64,000 nt of DNA from Mycetocola zhujimingii (GCF_003065425.1 NZ_CP026949.1:682001-746000), one strand, 5' to 3'. Positions 43,482-53,280 are shown, counted from the stretch's first letter. The notes: generated from the sequence alone by a model not told the origin. Translations and numbers: made by a program.

Positions 43482-45772
43482 GGACCCCGACGCCGTCCAC
43501 CCGGAACGCTCTGTGGAACACCGTGTTCACCGTGCTCGCCGTGGCCGCAGCGTCAGCGCTGTGGTGGCCGATCTACCAGGTGCCGCGCTTCATCACCGTC
43601 GCGGTTGTCGCGATTGCCATCGGGGTTGCGATTGTCATTCTCGGGCGGGCCCTGCGGTTACCCGGCTTCGCCGTCGTCGGAATAACCGTTGTGGCTTACC
43701 TGCTCGTCGGAGTCCCGCTCGTCTTTCCTGACGCAACCATCTTCGGGGTCCTGCCGACGTGGCAAGGCCTGGTCGAGCTCGTCACCGGCACTGCGAACAG
43801 CTGGAAGCAACTGGTCACCATCCTGCTCCCTGTCGGAACCTACCAGGGGCTGCTCATCCCGCCGCTCGCCGGCATCCTCACCGTCACAGTGCTCACGCTG
43901 TCGATAGCCCTGCGGACCAGGTGGACGGCGTTCGCCGTGGTCTGGCCGATGGTGCTCGGTGTGCTCGGTATCGTCTTCGGTGGGGAGATCGGCTGGGAGT
44001 CGGTGCCGCTCGGTCTCGCGGTCGCGGTCATCACGCTGGTCTGGCTGGTCTGGCTCGGTCGACACACGCGCAACAAGGGCCGTGACACGGATGTGGTCGG
44101 TGCCGTTCGCACGTCGCGGCGGGAACGCAGGCGTGTCGCGATCGTCAGCGGGTTGACCGCTGCAATGATCGTGGCCCTCGCGGCGTTCGGAGGCGCTGTG
44201 ATGGCATCCGTCGCTCCCGCAACCGCCGACCGCCAGGTCCTCCGCTCACTCATCGAGCAGCCGTTCAATCCACGTTCATACCCGAGTCCGCTGTCCGCTT
44301 TCCGGAGTTTCCACCAGCCGGACACCGCCGGCATGGAACTCCTCACCGTCTCCGGCCTGCCCGAGGGCGGGCGGTTGCGTATGGCGACCCTCGACTCATA
44401 CGACGGTGTTGTCTTTTCGGCCGGAACGGAGGAAGACACGGTCGGCTCCGGGACGTTCGTTCGCGTGCCGTACCGCCTCGACCAGCAGGCGAGCGGGCGA
44501 ATCGTCACTCTCGACGTGACAATCGCCGGCTACTCGTCCATCTGGGTTCCCGGCGCTGGACACCTCAGGCAGATCGACTTCGATGGTGCCCGCGCGGCGG
44601 GTCTCGCCGATGACTTTTTCTACAACGACATCACGGGAAGCGCGGCGGTCGTCGGTGGATTCGCCTCCGGTGACAGCTACCAGGTGGAATCGGTGGTCGC
44701 CGCAACGCCGTCTCTCACTGACCTCGGCCGGATCCGGCCTGGCCCTGACCCTGTCGACCGCTCAGTTGAACTACCGAGGGTCATGACCGAGCGGCTGGAG
44801 TCCTACACGGCCGGTATCTCGGGGGAGGGCGCGAAGCTCGTTGCGATGATCGATGGGCTCACGAGCGACGGCTACATCAGTCACGGCGTGGGGGATGACG
44901 AGCCGACGAGCCTCTCCGGACACGGCATCGACCGTATTACCACCCTGTTCACTGACCGCCCGATGGTGGGCGACGAGGAGCAATACGCCGTTGCGGCTGC
45001 GCTGATGGCACGCCAGCTCGGGTTCCCTGCGCGGGTGGTCGTCGGCTTCCTCCCTGCGGTCGGCCCTGAGTCAGCGGCGACACCGGTATCTGGCGACGAC
45101 ATCAGCGCGTGGATCGAGGTGCAGTCGAGTGACGGGACCTGGTTGACCGTCGACACCACCCCGCCGATCAGGGAGATCCCCGAGAAGGAACCGGACGAGC
45201 CGACAACGGTCTCCAGACCACAGTCCGTCGTGCAGCCGCCGATCGAGGAGCCCGAGACCGACGCAGAGCAGATACCGGCTGATGACAGCCTCGACGAGGA
45301 AGACGAACCACTCGACCCGCTGCTCGCTGCGCTCCTGCTGGTTGCGCAGGTCCTCGGTGGGCTTCTTCTCCTCGCCGCTGTGTTCGCCGCACCATTTCTC
45401 GCCGTGATCGCGGCGAAGGTCAGGCGGCGCACCCTTCGGCGCTCACGCCGCACACCGTCTGAGCGGATCCGCGGCGGGTGGCAGGAGTTCCAGGACACCG
45501 CGGTCGACTACGGCGTCCAGCCGCCGTCATCGGCAACCAGGCGTGAGGTCGCAGCGGCCGCGGGCAGCAAACGCGCGCTCGCGCTGGCATCCGTCGCAGA
45601 CCGTGCGACTTTCTCGCTTCAGAAACCGAGCGATGAGGACGCCGATCTGGTCTGGACGGCGGTGGACGACCTGCGACGTTCGTTCAGCCGGGGGCGTTCA
45701 CGCCGCGAACGGTTCAGAGCGGCAACCTCGCTGCGCTCGTTCGGAATCAGGCCGCGCCGCCCGTCGGCGTGA
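43478..45772 (+). CDS. Transglutaminase-fold membrane protein with replaced catalytic residues
   Basis: A 764-residue protein of the TgpA/DUF3488 type. About six membrane helices fill residues 8-240, then an extracellular segment with a transglutaminase core at about 490-560, a further membrane helix near 625-650 and a cytoplasmic tail of about 115 residues. In active relatives the core reads C-E-H-Y-A, AHAW and VDPT. Here it reads E500-E-Q-Y-A, I-S543-A-W and VD559TT, so the Cys and His are lost and only the Asp remains. The protein is probably a non-catalytic member acting in assembly or binding. The GTG start overlaps the DUF58 stop by four bases. Confidence 0.88.
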   Translation: MRTPTPSTRNALWNTVFTVLAVAAASALWWPIYQVPRFITVAVVAIAIGVAIVILGRALRLPGFAVVGITVVAYLLVGVPLVFPDATIFGVLPTWQGLVELVTGTANSWKQLVTILLPVGTYQGLLIPPLAGILTVTVLTLSIALRTRWTAFAVVWPMVLGVLGIVFGGEIGWESVPLGLAVAVITLVWLVWLGRHTRNKGRDTDVVGAVRTSRRERRRVAIVSGLTAAMIVALAAFGGAVMASVAPATADRQVLRSLIEQPFNPRSYPSPLSAFRSFHQPDTAGMELLTVSGLPEGGRLRMATLDSYDGVVFSAGTEEDTVGSGTFVRVPYRLDQQASGRIVTLDVTIAGYSSIWVPGAGHLRQIDFDGARAAGLADDFFYNDITGSAAVVGGFASGDSYQVESVVAATPSLTDLGRIRPGPDPVDRSVELPRVMTERLESYTAGISGEGAKLVAMIDGLTSDGYISHGVGDDEPTSLSGHGIDRITTLFTDRPMVGDEEQYAVAAALMARQLGFPARVVVGFLPAVGPESAATPVSGDDISAWIEVQSSDGTWLTVDTTPPIREIPEKEPDEPTTVSRPQSVVQPPIEEPETDAEQIPADDSLDEEDEPLDPLLAALLLVAQVLGGLLLLAAVFAAPFLAVIAAKVRRRTLRRSRRTPSERIRGGWQEFQDTAVDYGVQPPSSATRREVAAAAGSKRALALASVADRATFSLQKPSDEDADLVWTAVDDLRRSFSRGRSRRERFRAATSLRSFGIRPRRPSA

Positions 45773-45790
45773 GTCGCGGCCGCGGCGGGG

Positions 45791-45796
45791 TATGGT
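45791..45796 (+). promoter_or_regulatory. Putative -10 box for ptsI
   Basis: TATGGT lies 19 bases downstream of the previous stop codon and 25 bases before ATG 45822. It would separate ptsI transcription from the upstream envelope operon. Confidence 0.4.
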
Positions 45797-45821
45797 CGAA
45801 AGCACCGGAGAAAGGTGCACC

Positions 45822-47462
45822 ATGTTGCTGCGCGGCACTGGAGTCGGCCGGGGTATCGCGATTGGACCCGTCGTCCGAATGCCGGACCCGCTGTCCGAAC
45901 CCGATGAGAAGCGGCGGACGACCGACGCCGACAGCGAGTATTCGCGGGCGCGTGCCGCGCTCACCACAGTGGCTGCTGACCTCGCCGATCGGGCGGCGCT
46001 GGCGGGCGGTGAAGCCGAAGGCGTGATTCACGCGCAGGCGATGATGACCCAGGATACTGCACTCCTCGATGACGTTCGATCGAGGATCGAAGCCGGATCC
46101 ACTGCCGAGCGTGCGGTCTTCGAAGCGTTCCACAGCGTGAGGCAGTTGCTGCTGTCGATGGGCGGCAGCCCTGCGGATCGTGCCGTGGATGTCGCTGACG
46201 TCTCCCAGCGCGTCATCGCACAGCTCCGCGGAGTGGCACCGCCCGGTGTCCCCAACGTCGACCATCCGTTCGTTCTCCTCGCCAGTGATCTTGCACCCTC
46301 CGACGCCGCGATGCTCGACATCGGGCAGGTGCTCGGGCTTGTCACGCTCGGGGGAGGACCGACATCGCACACCGCGATCCTCGCGAGGTCGAAGGGAATC
46401 GTCGCTGTCGTCGGCGTCGCGGACGCCGCGGGAATCGACGACGGAGCGACGGTGCTCCTCGATGCGGGGGACGGCACCGTCACCGTTGCGCCGACGCCGG
46501 AGGAAATCGCCGCGTCGCGTGAGCGGCTCCTGGCACGCCGGGTCGCCGTGCCGGTCGGGCCGGGCACGCTCGCTGATGGCACCGGGATCGAACTGCTCGC
46601 CAACATCGGCAGCCCGGACGAGGCGGAGGCCGCCCTGCGCCAGGGCGCAGAGGGTATCGGGCTGTTCCGCACGGAGTTCCTGTTCTTCGGCGCGCGCACC
46701 GCGCCGACAGTGGCAGAACAGCAGGCCGTCTACCGGCGGCTGTTTGCAGCGTGCGAGGGCAAACGGGTGGTCGTGCGAACCCTCGACGCCGGCAGTGACA
46801 AGCCGCTGGCGTTCCTCGGAACGGGTGTGGAAGAGAACCCCGCGCTCGGGGTCCGCGGCATCCGTGCCCTTCGCGCCCACGAATCGGTCCTTCGCGACCA
46901 GCTCACAGCCCTCGCCGCCGCAGACGCCGAAACCGATGCCGATGTCTGGGTGATGGCTCCGATGGTCGCGGATGCCGATGAGACCGGGTACTTCGTGGCC
47001 CTGGCGCGCTCGCTCGGGATCCGGGTCGCCGGCGTGATGGCAGAGGTTCCCTCGTGCGCACTCATGGCGGGTCAGGTACTCGGGATCGCTGACTTCGTAT
47101 CGATCGGCACCAACGACCTCACCCAGTACACACTCGCGGCTGACCGGAGGCTCGCCGCTGTTGCCGGGTACTCGGACCCGTGGCATCCGGCCGTCCTCCG
47201 GCTGGTGAAGATGCTCGGAGACGCGGGGACCCAGTCGGGGCGCCCGGTGGGTGTGTGCGGGGAGGCAGCGGCGGACCCGATGCTGGCCGTCGTGCTCGTC
47301 GGGCTCGGAATCTCCAGCCTGTCGATGGCGCCGTCTGCCCTCGACGCTGTGCGTACCCAGCTGAGGCAGCACACACTCGAACACGCCAGGGCGCTCGCGG
47401 TGGCCGCGCTCGGCGCGTCGACGGCTGCGGAGGCACGGGCACGCGTGAGTGAACAGAGTTAG
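45822..47462 (+). CDS. ptsI: PTS enzyme I (phosphoenolpyruvate-protein phosphotransferase)
   Basis: A 546-residue enzyme I that transfers phosphate from PEP to HPr for sugar PTS uptake. The phospho-histidine is H183 in LGGGPTSHTAILAR. The C-terminal PEP-binding barrel shows FRTEFLFFG and IGTNDLTQYTLAADR with the catalytic cysteine region GVCGEAA. Length is slightly short of the 570 residues common in other bacteria. ATG 45822 has AGAAAGG upstream and begins family sequence at once; the longer open frame upstream overlaps the previous gene. No HPr gene lies beside it. Confidence 0.95.
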   Translation: MLLRGTGVGRGIAIGPVVRMPDPLSEPDEKRRTTDADSEYSRARAALTTVAADLADRAALAGGEAEGVIHAQAMMTQDTALLDDVRSRIEAGSTAERAVFEAFHSVRQLLLSMGGSPADRAVDVADVSQRVIAQLRGVAPPGVPNVDHPFVLLASDLAPSDAAMLDIGQVLGLVTLGGGPTSHTAILARSKGIVAVVGVADAAGIDDGATVLLDAGDGTVTVAPTPEEIAASRERLLARRVAVPVGPGTLADGTGIELLANIGSPDEAEAALRQGAEGIGLFRTEFLFFGARTAPTVAEQQAVYRRLFAACEGKRVVVRTLDAGSDKPLAFLGTGVEENPALGVRGIRALRAHESVLRDQLTALAAADAETDADVWVMAPMVADADETGYFVALARSLGIRVAGVMAEVPSCALMAGQVLGIADFVSIGTNDLTQYTLAADRRLAAVAGYSDPWHPAVLRLVKMLGDAGTQSGRPVGVCGEAAADPMLAVVLVGLGISSLSMAPSALDAVRTQLRQHTLEHARALAVAALGASTAAEARARVSEQS

Positions 47463-47490
47463 GCCCGGGAGCAAACAGGTGGAGAAACGA

Positions 47491-47521
47491 CGAAACCCCG
47501 CTCACGAGGAGCGGGGTTTCG
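47491..47521. terminator. Bidirectional hairpin between ptsI and sdhB
   Basis: CGAAACCCCGCTC and GAGCGGGGTTTCG form a perfect 13-bp stem with a 5-base loop. The terminal A/T pairs give a short U-rich tail on both strands. It lies between two convergent genes. Confidence 0.8.
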
Positions 47522-47546
47522 GCAGGCCTTTGCGGCTGGCAGATCG

Positions 47547-48308
47547 TTACGGCTTGCCGCGCATGATCGCCTGCTTGACCTCGGCGATTGCCTGGGTGAC
47601 CTGGATTCCGCGGGGGCAGGCATCCGTGCAGTTGAAGGTGGTGCGGCAGCGCCAGACGCCTTCTTTGTCGTTGAGGATGTCGAGGCGAACCTTGGCGGCG
47701 TCATCCCGGGAATCGAAGATGAACCGGTGCGCGTTCACGATCGCTGCCGGGCCGAAGTACTGGCCGTCGGTCCAGAAGATCGGGCAGGACGAGGTGCACG
47801 CTGCGCAGAGGATGCACTTGGTCGTGTCGTCGAAGCGAGCGCGATCGGCGACGGACTGGATCCGTTCCTTGCCCGCACCGGGCTTCGAGGACGGGATCAG
47901 GAACGGCTGGACCTCGCGGAACGACTCGAAGAACGGGTCCATGTCGACGATAAGGTCCTTCTCGAGCGGAAGTCCCTTGATCGCTTCGACGTAGATCGGC
48001 TTCGAAATGTCGAGGTCCTTGATCAGCGTCTTGCAGGCCAGGCGGTTGCGGCCGTTGATGCGCATGGCATCCGAACCGCAGATGCCGTGCGCACAGGAGC
48101 GGCGGAAGGTCAGCGACCCGTCCTGTTCCCACTTGATCTTGTGCAGTGCGTCGAGGATGCGGTCGGTGGAGAACATCTCGACGTCGTAGTCGACCCACCT
48201 GGGCTCGTCGTCAACTTCCGGGTCGAACCGGCGAACGATGAGGGTGACGATGAACGGCTTCAGGGCGTCGTCCACCGGTGCCGCAGCGTCAAGAGTGGCT
48301 GTTGACAT
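47547..48308 (-). CDS. sdhB: Succinate dehydrogenase iron-sulfur subunit
   Basis: A 253-residue subunit that relays electrons from SdhA to the membrane quinone site. The [2Fe-2S] cysteines appear in SCAHGICGSDA near residues 70-80 with a later cysteine in RLACKT. The [4Fe-4S] and [3Fe-4S] ligands lie in CILCAACTSSCP near 162-173 and CTDACPRGI near 228-236. It is the last gene of the sdhCDAB operon and starts two bases after sdhA. Confidence 0.96.
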   Translation of the reverse strand: MSTATLDAAAPVDDALKPFIVTLIVRRFDPEVDDEPRWVDYDVEMFSTDRILDALHKIKWEQDGSLTFRRSCAHGICGSDAMRINGRNRLACKTLIKDLDISKPIYVEAIKGLPLEKDLIVDMDPFFESFREVQPFLIPSSKPGAGKERIQSVADRARFDDTTKCILCAACTSSCPIFWTDGQYFGPAAIVNAHRFIFDSRDDAAKVRLDILNDKEGVWRCRTTFNCTDACPRGIQVTQAIAEVKQAIMRGKP

Positions 48309-48310
48309 GT

Positions 48311-50125
48311 CTAGTACTTCCTCTCCATCGGCTGGTAGCGGGTCATCACGACGGGCTTCCAGTCCAGGCGGATGTGGTCGGCGGCATCCGAAGAGTGCGG
48401 GTCGCCGGTCAGGTACGCCATTGTGTGTTTCATGTAGTTCTCGTCGTCGCGGTCGGGGAAGTCGTCGCGCATGTGGCCGCCACGGCTTTCCTTGCGGTTG
48501 CGGGCCGAGTAGACGACGACCTCAGCGAGGTCGAGCAGGAAGCCGAGCTCGATGGCCTCGAGCAGGTCGGTGTTGTACCGGCGGCCCTTGTCCTGGACGC
48601 CGACGTTCATGTACCGATCGCGAAGGTGCTGAATCGTGTCGGTGACCTCGGCGAGCGACTCGTCGGTGCGGAAGACCTGGGCCTTCATGTCCATCTGTTC
48701 CTGGAGCTCCTTGCGGAGCACCGAGATGCGCTCGGTTCCCGGGTTGCTGCGCATGCCCTCGATCATCTCGCGCACAAAGGCGGCGGGGTCCTCGGGCAGC
48801 GGCAGGAACTCCGCGGTCTGAACGTACTGGACCGCGTTGTTCCCGGCGCGCTTGCCGAAAACGTTGATGTCGAGCAGGGAGTTGGTGCCGAGTCGGTTGG
48901 AGCCGTGCACGGAAACGCAGGCGCATTCGCCGGCGGCGTAGAGGCCGGGAACAACTGTGGTGTTGTCGCGAAGTACCTCGGCGTTGACGTTGGTGGGGAT
49001 GCCACCCATCGCGTAGTGCGCGGTCGGCATGACCGGCACCGGTTCGGTGACCGGGTCGACGCCGAGGTAGGTGCGGGCGAACTCGGTGATGTCAGGCAAC
49101 TTGGTCTCGAGGACCTCGGCGCCCAGGTGGGTGCAGTCGAGGTAGACGTAATCCTTGTTCGGGCCGGCACCGCGTCCTTCGGCCACTTCCTTGACCATGC
49201 AGCGCGCAACGATGTCGCGGGGAGCGAGGTCCTTGATGGTCGGGGCATAGCGCTCCATGAACCGCTCGCCGCTCGCATTGCGGAGGATGGCGCCCTCACC
49301 GCGGGCGCCCTCGGTGAGGAGGATGCCGAGACCGGCGAGGCCGGTCGGGTGGAACTGGAAGAACTCCATGTCTTCGAGCGGGAGTTTCTTGCGCCAGATG
49401 ATGCCGACGCCGTCGCCCGTGAGGGTGTGCGCGTTCGAGGTCGTCTTGAAAATCTTGCCGAATCCACCGGTGGCGAAGATCGTCGCCTTCGAGTGGAAGA
49501 CGTGCAGGTCGCCCGTCGAGAGTTCGTATGCGACGACGCCCGCGGGCTGCTCGACTCCGTCGACCTCGCTCATGATCACGTCGAGCACGTAGAACTCGTT
49601 GAAGAAGTTGATGCCGAGGCGGACACAGTTCTGGAACAGCGTCTGGAGGATCATGTGGCCGGTGCGGTCGGCGGCGTAGCAGGCACGGCGAACCGGGGCC
49701 CTGCCGTGGTCGCGGGTGTGGCCACCGAACCGGCGCTGGTCGATCTTGCCCTCTGGCGTCCGGTTGAACGGCAGGCCCATGTTTTCCAGGTCGATGACCG
49801 CGTCGATGGCTTCCTTGGCAAGGATCTCCGCAGCGTCCTGGTCGACGAGGTAGTCGCCACCCTTGACCGTGTCAAAGGTGTGCCACTCCCAGCTGTCTTC
49901 TTCGACGTTGGCGAGGGCCGCAGCCATGCCGCCCTGAGCCGCGCCGGTGTGCGAGCGGGTCGGGTACAGCTTGGAAATCACCGCGGTCTTCGCGCCGGGG
50001 CCTGCTTCGATGGCCGCCCGCATACCGGCGCCGCCGGCGCCAACGATGACGATGTCGAACTGGTGGTAGTGAACTCCATCGATGATGGTGGAGTCGCTTG
50101 GGTCCTGAGTCACAGATGCATCCAA
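48311..50125 (-). CDS. sdhA: Succinate dehydrogenase flavoprotein subunit
   Basis: A 604-residue flavoprotein that oxidises succinate to fumarate. The FAD-binding motif [17 protein letters not shown] lies near residues 25-41, the covalent-FAD histidine in [14 protein letters not shown] near 58-71, and the active-site region [22 protein letters not shown] near 145-166. The Rossmann and capping domains are complete. It lies 16 bases after sdhD and two bases before sdhB. Confidence 0.97.
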   Translation of the reverse strand: MDASVTQDPSDSTIIDGVHYHQFDIVIVGAGGAGMRAAIEAGPGAKTAVISKLYPTRSHTGAAQGGMAAALANVEEDSWEWHTFDTVKGGDYLVDQDAAEILAKEAIDAVIDLENMGLPFNRTPEGKIDQRRFGGHTRDHGRAPVRRACYAADRTGHMILQTLFQNCVRLGINFFNEFYVLDVIMSEVDGVEQPAGVVAYELSTGDLHVFHSKATIFATGGFGKIFKTTSNAHTLTGDGVGIIWRKKLPLEDMEFFQFHPTGLAGLGILLTEGARGEGAILRNASGERFMERYAPTIKDLAPRDIVARCMVKEVAEGRGAGPNKDYVYLDCTHLGAEVLETKLPDITEFARTYLGVDPVTEPVPVMPTAHYAMGGIPTNVNAEVLRDNTTVVPGLYAAGECACVSVHGSNRLGTNSLLDINVFGKRAGNNAVQYVQTAEFLPLPEDPAAFVREMIEGMRSNPGTERISVLRKELQEQMDMKAQVFRTDESLAEVTDTIQHLRDRYMNVGVQDKGRRYNTDLLEAIELGFLLDLAEVVVYSARNRKESRGGHMRDDFPDRDDENYMKHTMAYLTGDPHSSDAADHIRLDWKPVVMTRYQPMERKY

Positions 50126-50141
50126 AATGTTCAGTTGTTCG

Positions 50142-50588
50142 TTACGCGGCGCAGAACGAGGGGAGGAGATCGGCGGGCTGGCCGACGGGGCACGGGTCGA
50201 AGGTGAAGACCACGAGGGTTCCGAGGAGGATGAGGATGGCGACGGCAGCGAAGATCGCGCCCTTGAGGATGCCGCGTGTCATCTTTCCGCGAGCGTAGTC
50301 GTTCACGATGGTGCGCATGCCGTTGCCGCCGTGAATGAGGGCGAGCCACAGCATCGCAACGTCCCACCACTGCCAGAACGGAGACGCCCACTTGCCGCCC
50401 ACGAACGCGAAGTCGATGGCCTTGACGCCGTCACCGACGATGAGGTTCATGAAGAGGTGGCCGAAAATGAGCACGACAAGGATGACGCCGGAGGCGCGCA
50501 TGTAGATCCAGCCCCATTTTTCCCAGTTGACTCCCTTTTTGCGGGCGGGACGTACCGGGGTACGGGGAGCTTCGATTGTTTGCGACAT
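50142..50588 (-). CDS. sdhD: Succinate dehydrogenase membrane anchor subunit D
   Basis: A 148-residue hydrophobic anchor with three membrane helices near residues 30-50, 70-88 and 105-130. The histidine in [10 protein letters not shown] near 44 and the HGGNGMR segment near 87-93 are typical of heme b and quinone-site residues. It lies between sdhC and sdhA in the usual C-D-A-B order. The identification is by position and hydrophobic pattern. Confidence 0.92.
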   Translation of the reverse strand: MSQTIEAPRTPVRPARKKGVNWEKWGWIYMRASGVILVVLIFGHLFMNLIVGDGVKAIDFAFVGGKWASPFWQWWDVAMLWLALIHGGNGMRTIVNDYARGKMTRGILKGAIFAAVAILILLGTLVVFTFDPCPVGQPADLLPSFCAA

Positions 50589-50603
50589 GAGGTTCTCCCC
50601 TTT

Positions 50604-51026
50604 CTAGTGGCTGAAGACGTTGATGAGGTGGCGGGGCACGAAGCCGAGCATCGTGATGACCCAGAGCGCGATGACCACGTAGAACATCACCTTCTGGTAC
50701 TTCGAGCCCTTCTGCCAGAAGTCGATGAGCACGATGCGCAGTCCGTTGAAGGCGTGGAACACGATCGCGCCGACGAGTGCGACCTCACCGAGGCCCATGA
50801 TCGGCGTCTGGTAGGTGCCGATGACCGCGTTGTACGCCTCGGGTGACACGCGAACGAGCGCTGTGTCGAGGACGTGAACGAGGAGGAAAAAGAAGATGGC
50901 GACACCGGTGATGCGGTGCAGGACCCACGACCACATGCCTTCACGGCCCCGGTACAGGGTTCCTGCCGGGCGTCGGGAGGTGGTCGTGCTCAATGGTGGT
51001 GTTCTTTTTTCAGTCTGCACTGACAC
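50604..51026 (-). CDS. sdhC: Succinate dehydrogenase cytochrome b556 subunit
   Basis: A 140-residue membrane subunit with three helices. HRITGVAIFFFLLVHVLD near residues 33-50 carries the conserved SdhC motif HRxTG and a heme-ligand histidine; VFHAFNGLRIVLID follows. GTG 51026 is chosen because GGGAGGG lies six bases upstream; an open frame upstream adds 44 residues without family sequence. It is the first gene of the sdhCDAB operon. Confidence 0.92.
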   Translation of the reverse strand: MSVQTEKRTPPLSTTTSRRPAGTLYRGREGMWSWVLHRITGVAIFFFLLVHVLDTALVRVSPEAYNAVIGTYQTPIMGLGEVALVGAIVFHAFNGLRIVLIDFWQKGSKYQKVMFYVVIALWVITMLGFVPRHLINVFSH

Positions 51027-51198
51027 GAACGGCCCTCCCTGATCGAAGCCAAGAAACCGCCAATTCCGGCGGTCGTGCGTCACAACGGCGCGTTCTGACA
51101 GTCTACGTTCACCGTCGGCGGTTCGCCGGTTAGGCGAACCTAAGTGTCTCGACATCAAGACAAAAGGCGTCCTCGGGCGGTCCTTCAGCCGCTCACGA

Positions 51199-51204
51199 TA
51201 CTCT
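51199..51204 (+). promoter_or_regulatory. -10 box for near-leaderless manC transcript
   Basis: TACTCT ends seven bases before ATG 51212, so transcription would start at or one base before the ATG. No Shine-Dalgarno is visible. Confidence 0.45.
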
Positions 51205-51211
51205 GGGCCTC

Positions 51212-52327
51212 ATGACCAGTCCTCTCGAGCGCTTCTACAGCGTCATCCCCGCCGGCGGTATCGGCTCCAGGCTCTGGCCGCTTTCCCGCGCGGACGCACC
51301 CAAATTCCTTCACGACCTCACGGGTTCGGGCAGCACGCTGCTGCGGGCCACCTGGGACAGGCTCGCTCCGCTCTCCGGTGACCAGCGCATCATGGTTGTC
51401 ACCGGGCGGTCGCACCGCGCCGCCGTCGAATCGCAGCTTCCCGCCCTCGCAGACCACAACGTCGTCCTCGAGAGCGACCCCCGGGATTCGTCCGCGGCCA
51501 TCGGTCTGGCAGCAGCAATTCTCATGAAGCGTGAGCCTGATGTGATCATCGGTTCGTTCGCGGCTGACCACGTCATCCGTGGTGACCGGCTTTTCCGCTC
51601 CGCCGTCACCCAGGCGGTTGCGACGGCCGACGCGGGCTACATCACGGCGATCGGGATCCAGCCGACCGAACCCGCGATCGGATTCGGGTACATCCACAGC
51701 GGAGGTGCACTCGACGTTGTCGGTGCCGAATCGGCGCTTCTCGTCGACTCCTTCGTGGAGAAACCCAATCTCGCCACGGCGAAGAAGTACCTGTCCGGCG
51801 GCGCGCACCTCTGGAACGCCGGCATGTTCATCAGCCGCGCCGATGTACTCCTCGAGGAGCTCGCGCGTAACCGGCCAGCACTCCACGCCGGTCTGATGGA
51901 GCTCGCGGCGGTCTGGGACGACCCCGCTCTTCGTGGCCCCGCCGTCGATCAGATCTGGCCGAACCTCGAGAAGATCGCCATTGACTATTCAATCGCCGAG
52001 CCTGCGGCGCTGGCGGGCCGCCTCGCCGTGGTTCCCGGTCTCTTCGACTGGGACGACGTTGGAGACTTCGCGTCACTTGCCAAGCTCAACTCTGGTGGCC
52101 GCAAGACAGACCTCGCGATCCTCGGAGAGAGCGCACGCATCCTCTCCGACTCGTCGAGCGGTATCGTCGTGAGCCAGACCAGTCGAATCATCAGCCTGAT
52201 CGGCGTCAAGGACATCGTGGTCGTTGATACCCCGGATGCACTGCTCGTCACCACGAGCGCAAACGCGCAACGGGTGAAGAGCGTCGTCGACGCACTCAAG
52301 CTGTCGGGCCGCGACGACGTCCTGTAG
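51212..52327 (+). CDS. manC: Mannose-1-phosphate guanylyltransferase
   Basis: A 371-residue nucleotidyltransferase that makes GDP-mannose from mannose 1-phosphate and GTP for cell-surface glycans. The N-terminal signature is IPAGGIGSRLWPLSRADAPKF near residues 13-33 (shown in part), with VEKPNLATAKKYL near 177-189 and WNAGMFI near 197-203. It is a GMP-only enzyme; no isomerase domain is fused. It converges on the exonuclease gene, leaving two bases between the two stop codons. Confidence 0.93.
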   Translation: MTSPLERFYSVIPAGGIGSRLWPLSRADAPKFLHDLTGSGSTLLRATWDRLAPLSGDQRIMVVTGRSHRAAVESQLPALADHNVVLESDPRDSSAAIGLAAAILMKREPDVIIGSFAADHVIRGDRLFRSAVTQAVATADAGYITAIGIQPTEPAIGFGYIHSGGALDVVGAESALLVDSFVEKPNLATAKKYLSGGAHLWNAGMFISRADVLLEELARNRPALHAGLMELAAVWDDPALRGPAVDQIWPNLEKIAIDYSIAEPAALAGRLAVVPGLFDWDDVGDFASLAKLNSGGRKTDLAILGESARILSDSSSGIVVSQTSRIISLIGVKDIVVVDTPDALLVTTSANAQRVKSVVDALKLSGRDDVL

Positions 52328-52329
52328 GA

Positions 52330-53268
52330 CTATGTTGCGGTGACGTCGTTGCCGAGAGCGCGAAGTGCGCGGTCGGCGGCGCCCCCGAGGCCCAGATCGA
52401 CAGCGAGCCGCCTCGCCGCAGTGAGCTTGTCGATCGCCAGCGGGGTGATGCGTGCATCGGGAACGTCCAGGTCGAGCGTGCGGACGACGCCGACGACGGT
52501 TGGGGCAACCGTGAGGTAGTCGGCAGCGGCCAGAATCTTTGCCCTGACAGACTCGGACATCCCCTCATTTCGTTCTGCGCTGGCGGCGATGATCGCGTCG
52601 AGGTCGCTGAATGTGCCGATGAGCCCGGCCGCGGTCTTGTCGCCGACGCCGGTGACGCCGGGCAATCCGTCGGAGGGATCGCCCCGAAGCGCCGCGAAGT
52701 CGGCGTACTGGGAAGCCTCAACCCCGTACTTGTCCCGCACAACGCTCTCGGTGACTACCTCGAGCTTGCTCATTCCGCGCGCGGTATAAATCACACGGAT
52801 GCCGCTGGCGTCATCCACAAGCTGGAAGAGGTCCCGATCTCCTGTCACGACGTCCACAGGTCCGCTCGCCTGCGTTGCCAGGCTCCCGATCACGTCGTCT
52901 GCTTCGTGCTCGGGTGCGCCAACGACGGCGATGCCGAAGGCGTCGAGGACCTGCCTGATGATCGGGATCTGGGTGACCAGCATCGCCGGTGTCTCCTCGA
53001 TGTCAGGTCCGCCGGACACGGCCTCGGTGACGCGATGCTCCTTGTAGCTGTGAAGAAGATCGACCCGCCACGCAGGCCTCCAGTCATCATCCCAGCACGC
53101 GATGAGCTCGGCGGGCTGGTACTCGGTGACCAGCTTCGCAATGAAATCGAGCAGGCCGTGCACGGCGTTGATGGGAGTGCCGTCCGGCGACCGGAGGGTG
53201 TCAGGCAGCCCGTGGAACGCACGGAAATACAGGGACGCCGTGTCGAGGAGCATCAGTGGTCCGGTCAT
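52330..53268 (-). CDS. 5'-3' exonuclease (FEN/PolI N-domain type)
   Basis: A 312-residue nuclease like the N-terminal domain of DNA polymerase I, free-standing here. Metal-binding aspartates are visible in LLDTASLYFRAFHG near residues 7-20, EHEADDVIGSLA near 118-129 and VTGDRDLFQLV near 138-148. A helix-hairpin-helix, LPGVTGVGDKTAAGLI, follows near 200-215. It would process flaps or RNA primers. The ATG at 53268 has a CAGAAT box six bases upstream. Confidence 0.9.
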   Translation of the reverse strand: MTGPLMLLDTASLYFRAFHGLPDTLRSPDGTPINAVHGLLDFIAKLVTEYQPAELIACWDDDWRPAWRVDLLHSYKEHRVTEAVSGGPDIEETPAMLVTQIPIIRQVLDAFGIAVVGAPEHEADDVIGSLATQASGPVDVVTGDRDLFQLVDDASGIRVIYTARGMSKLEVVTESVVRDKYGVEASQYADFAALRGDPSDGLPGVTGVGDKTAAGLIGTFSDLDAIIAASAERNEGMSESVRAKILAAADYLTVAPTVVGVVRTLDLDVPDARITPLAIDKLTAARRLAVDLGLGGAADRALRALGNDVTAT

Positions 53269-53274
53269 GAGTCG

Positions 53275-53280
53275 ATTCTG
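53275..53280 (-). promoter_or_regulatory. -10 box for leaderless exonuclease transcript
   Basis: On the minus strand CAGAAT, a near match to TANNNT, ends six bases before ATG 53268. Confidence 0.35.

Noticed and set aside
48278-50206. 642-codon plus-strand open frame opposite sdhA
   Set aside because: Exact antisense of a full-length SdhA with all active-site motifs; Val/Glu/Asp-rich composition is a mirror of sdhA codons.
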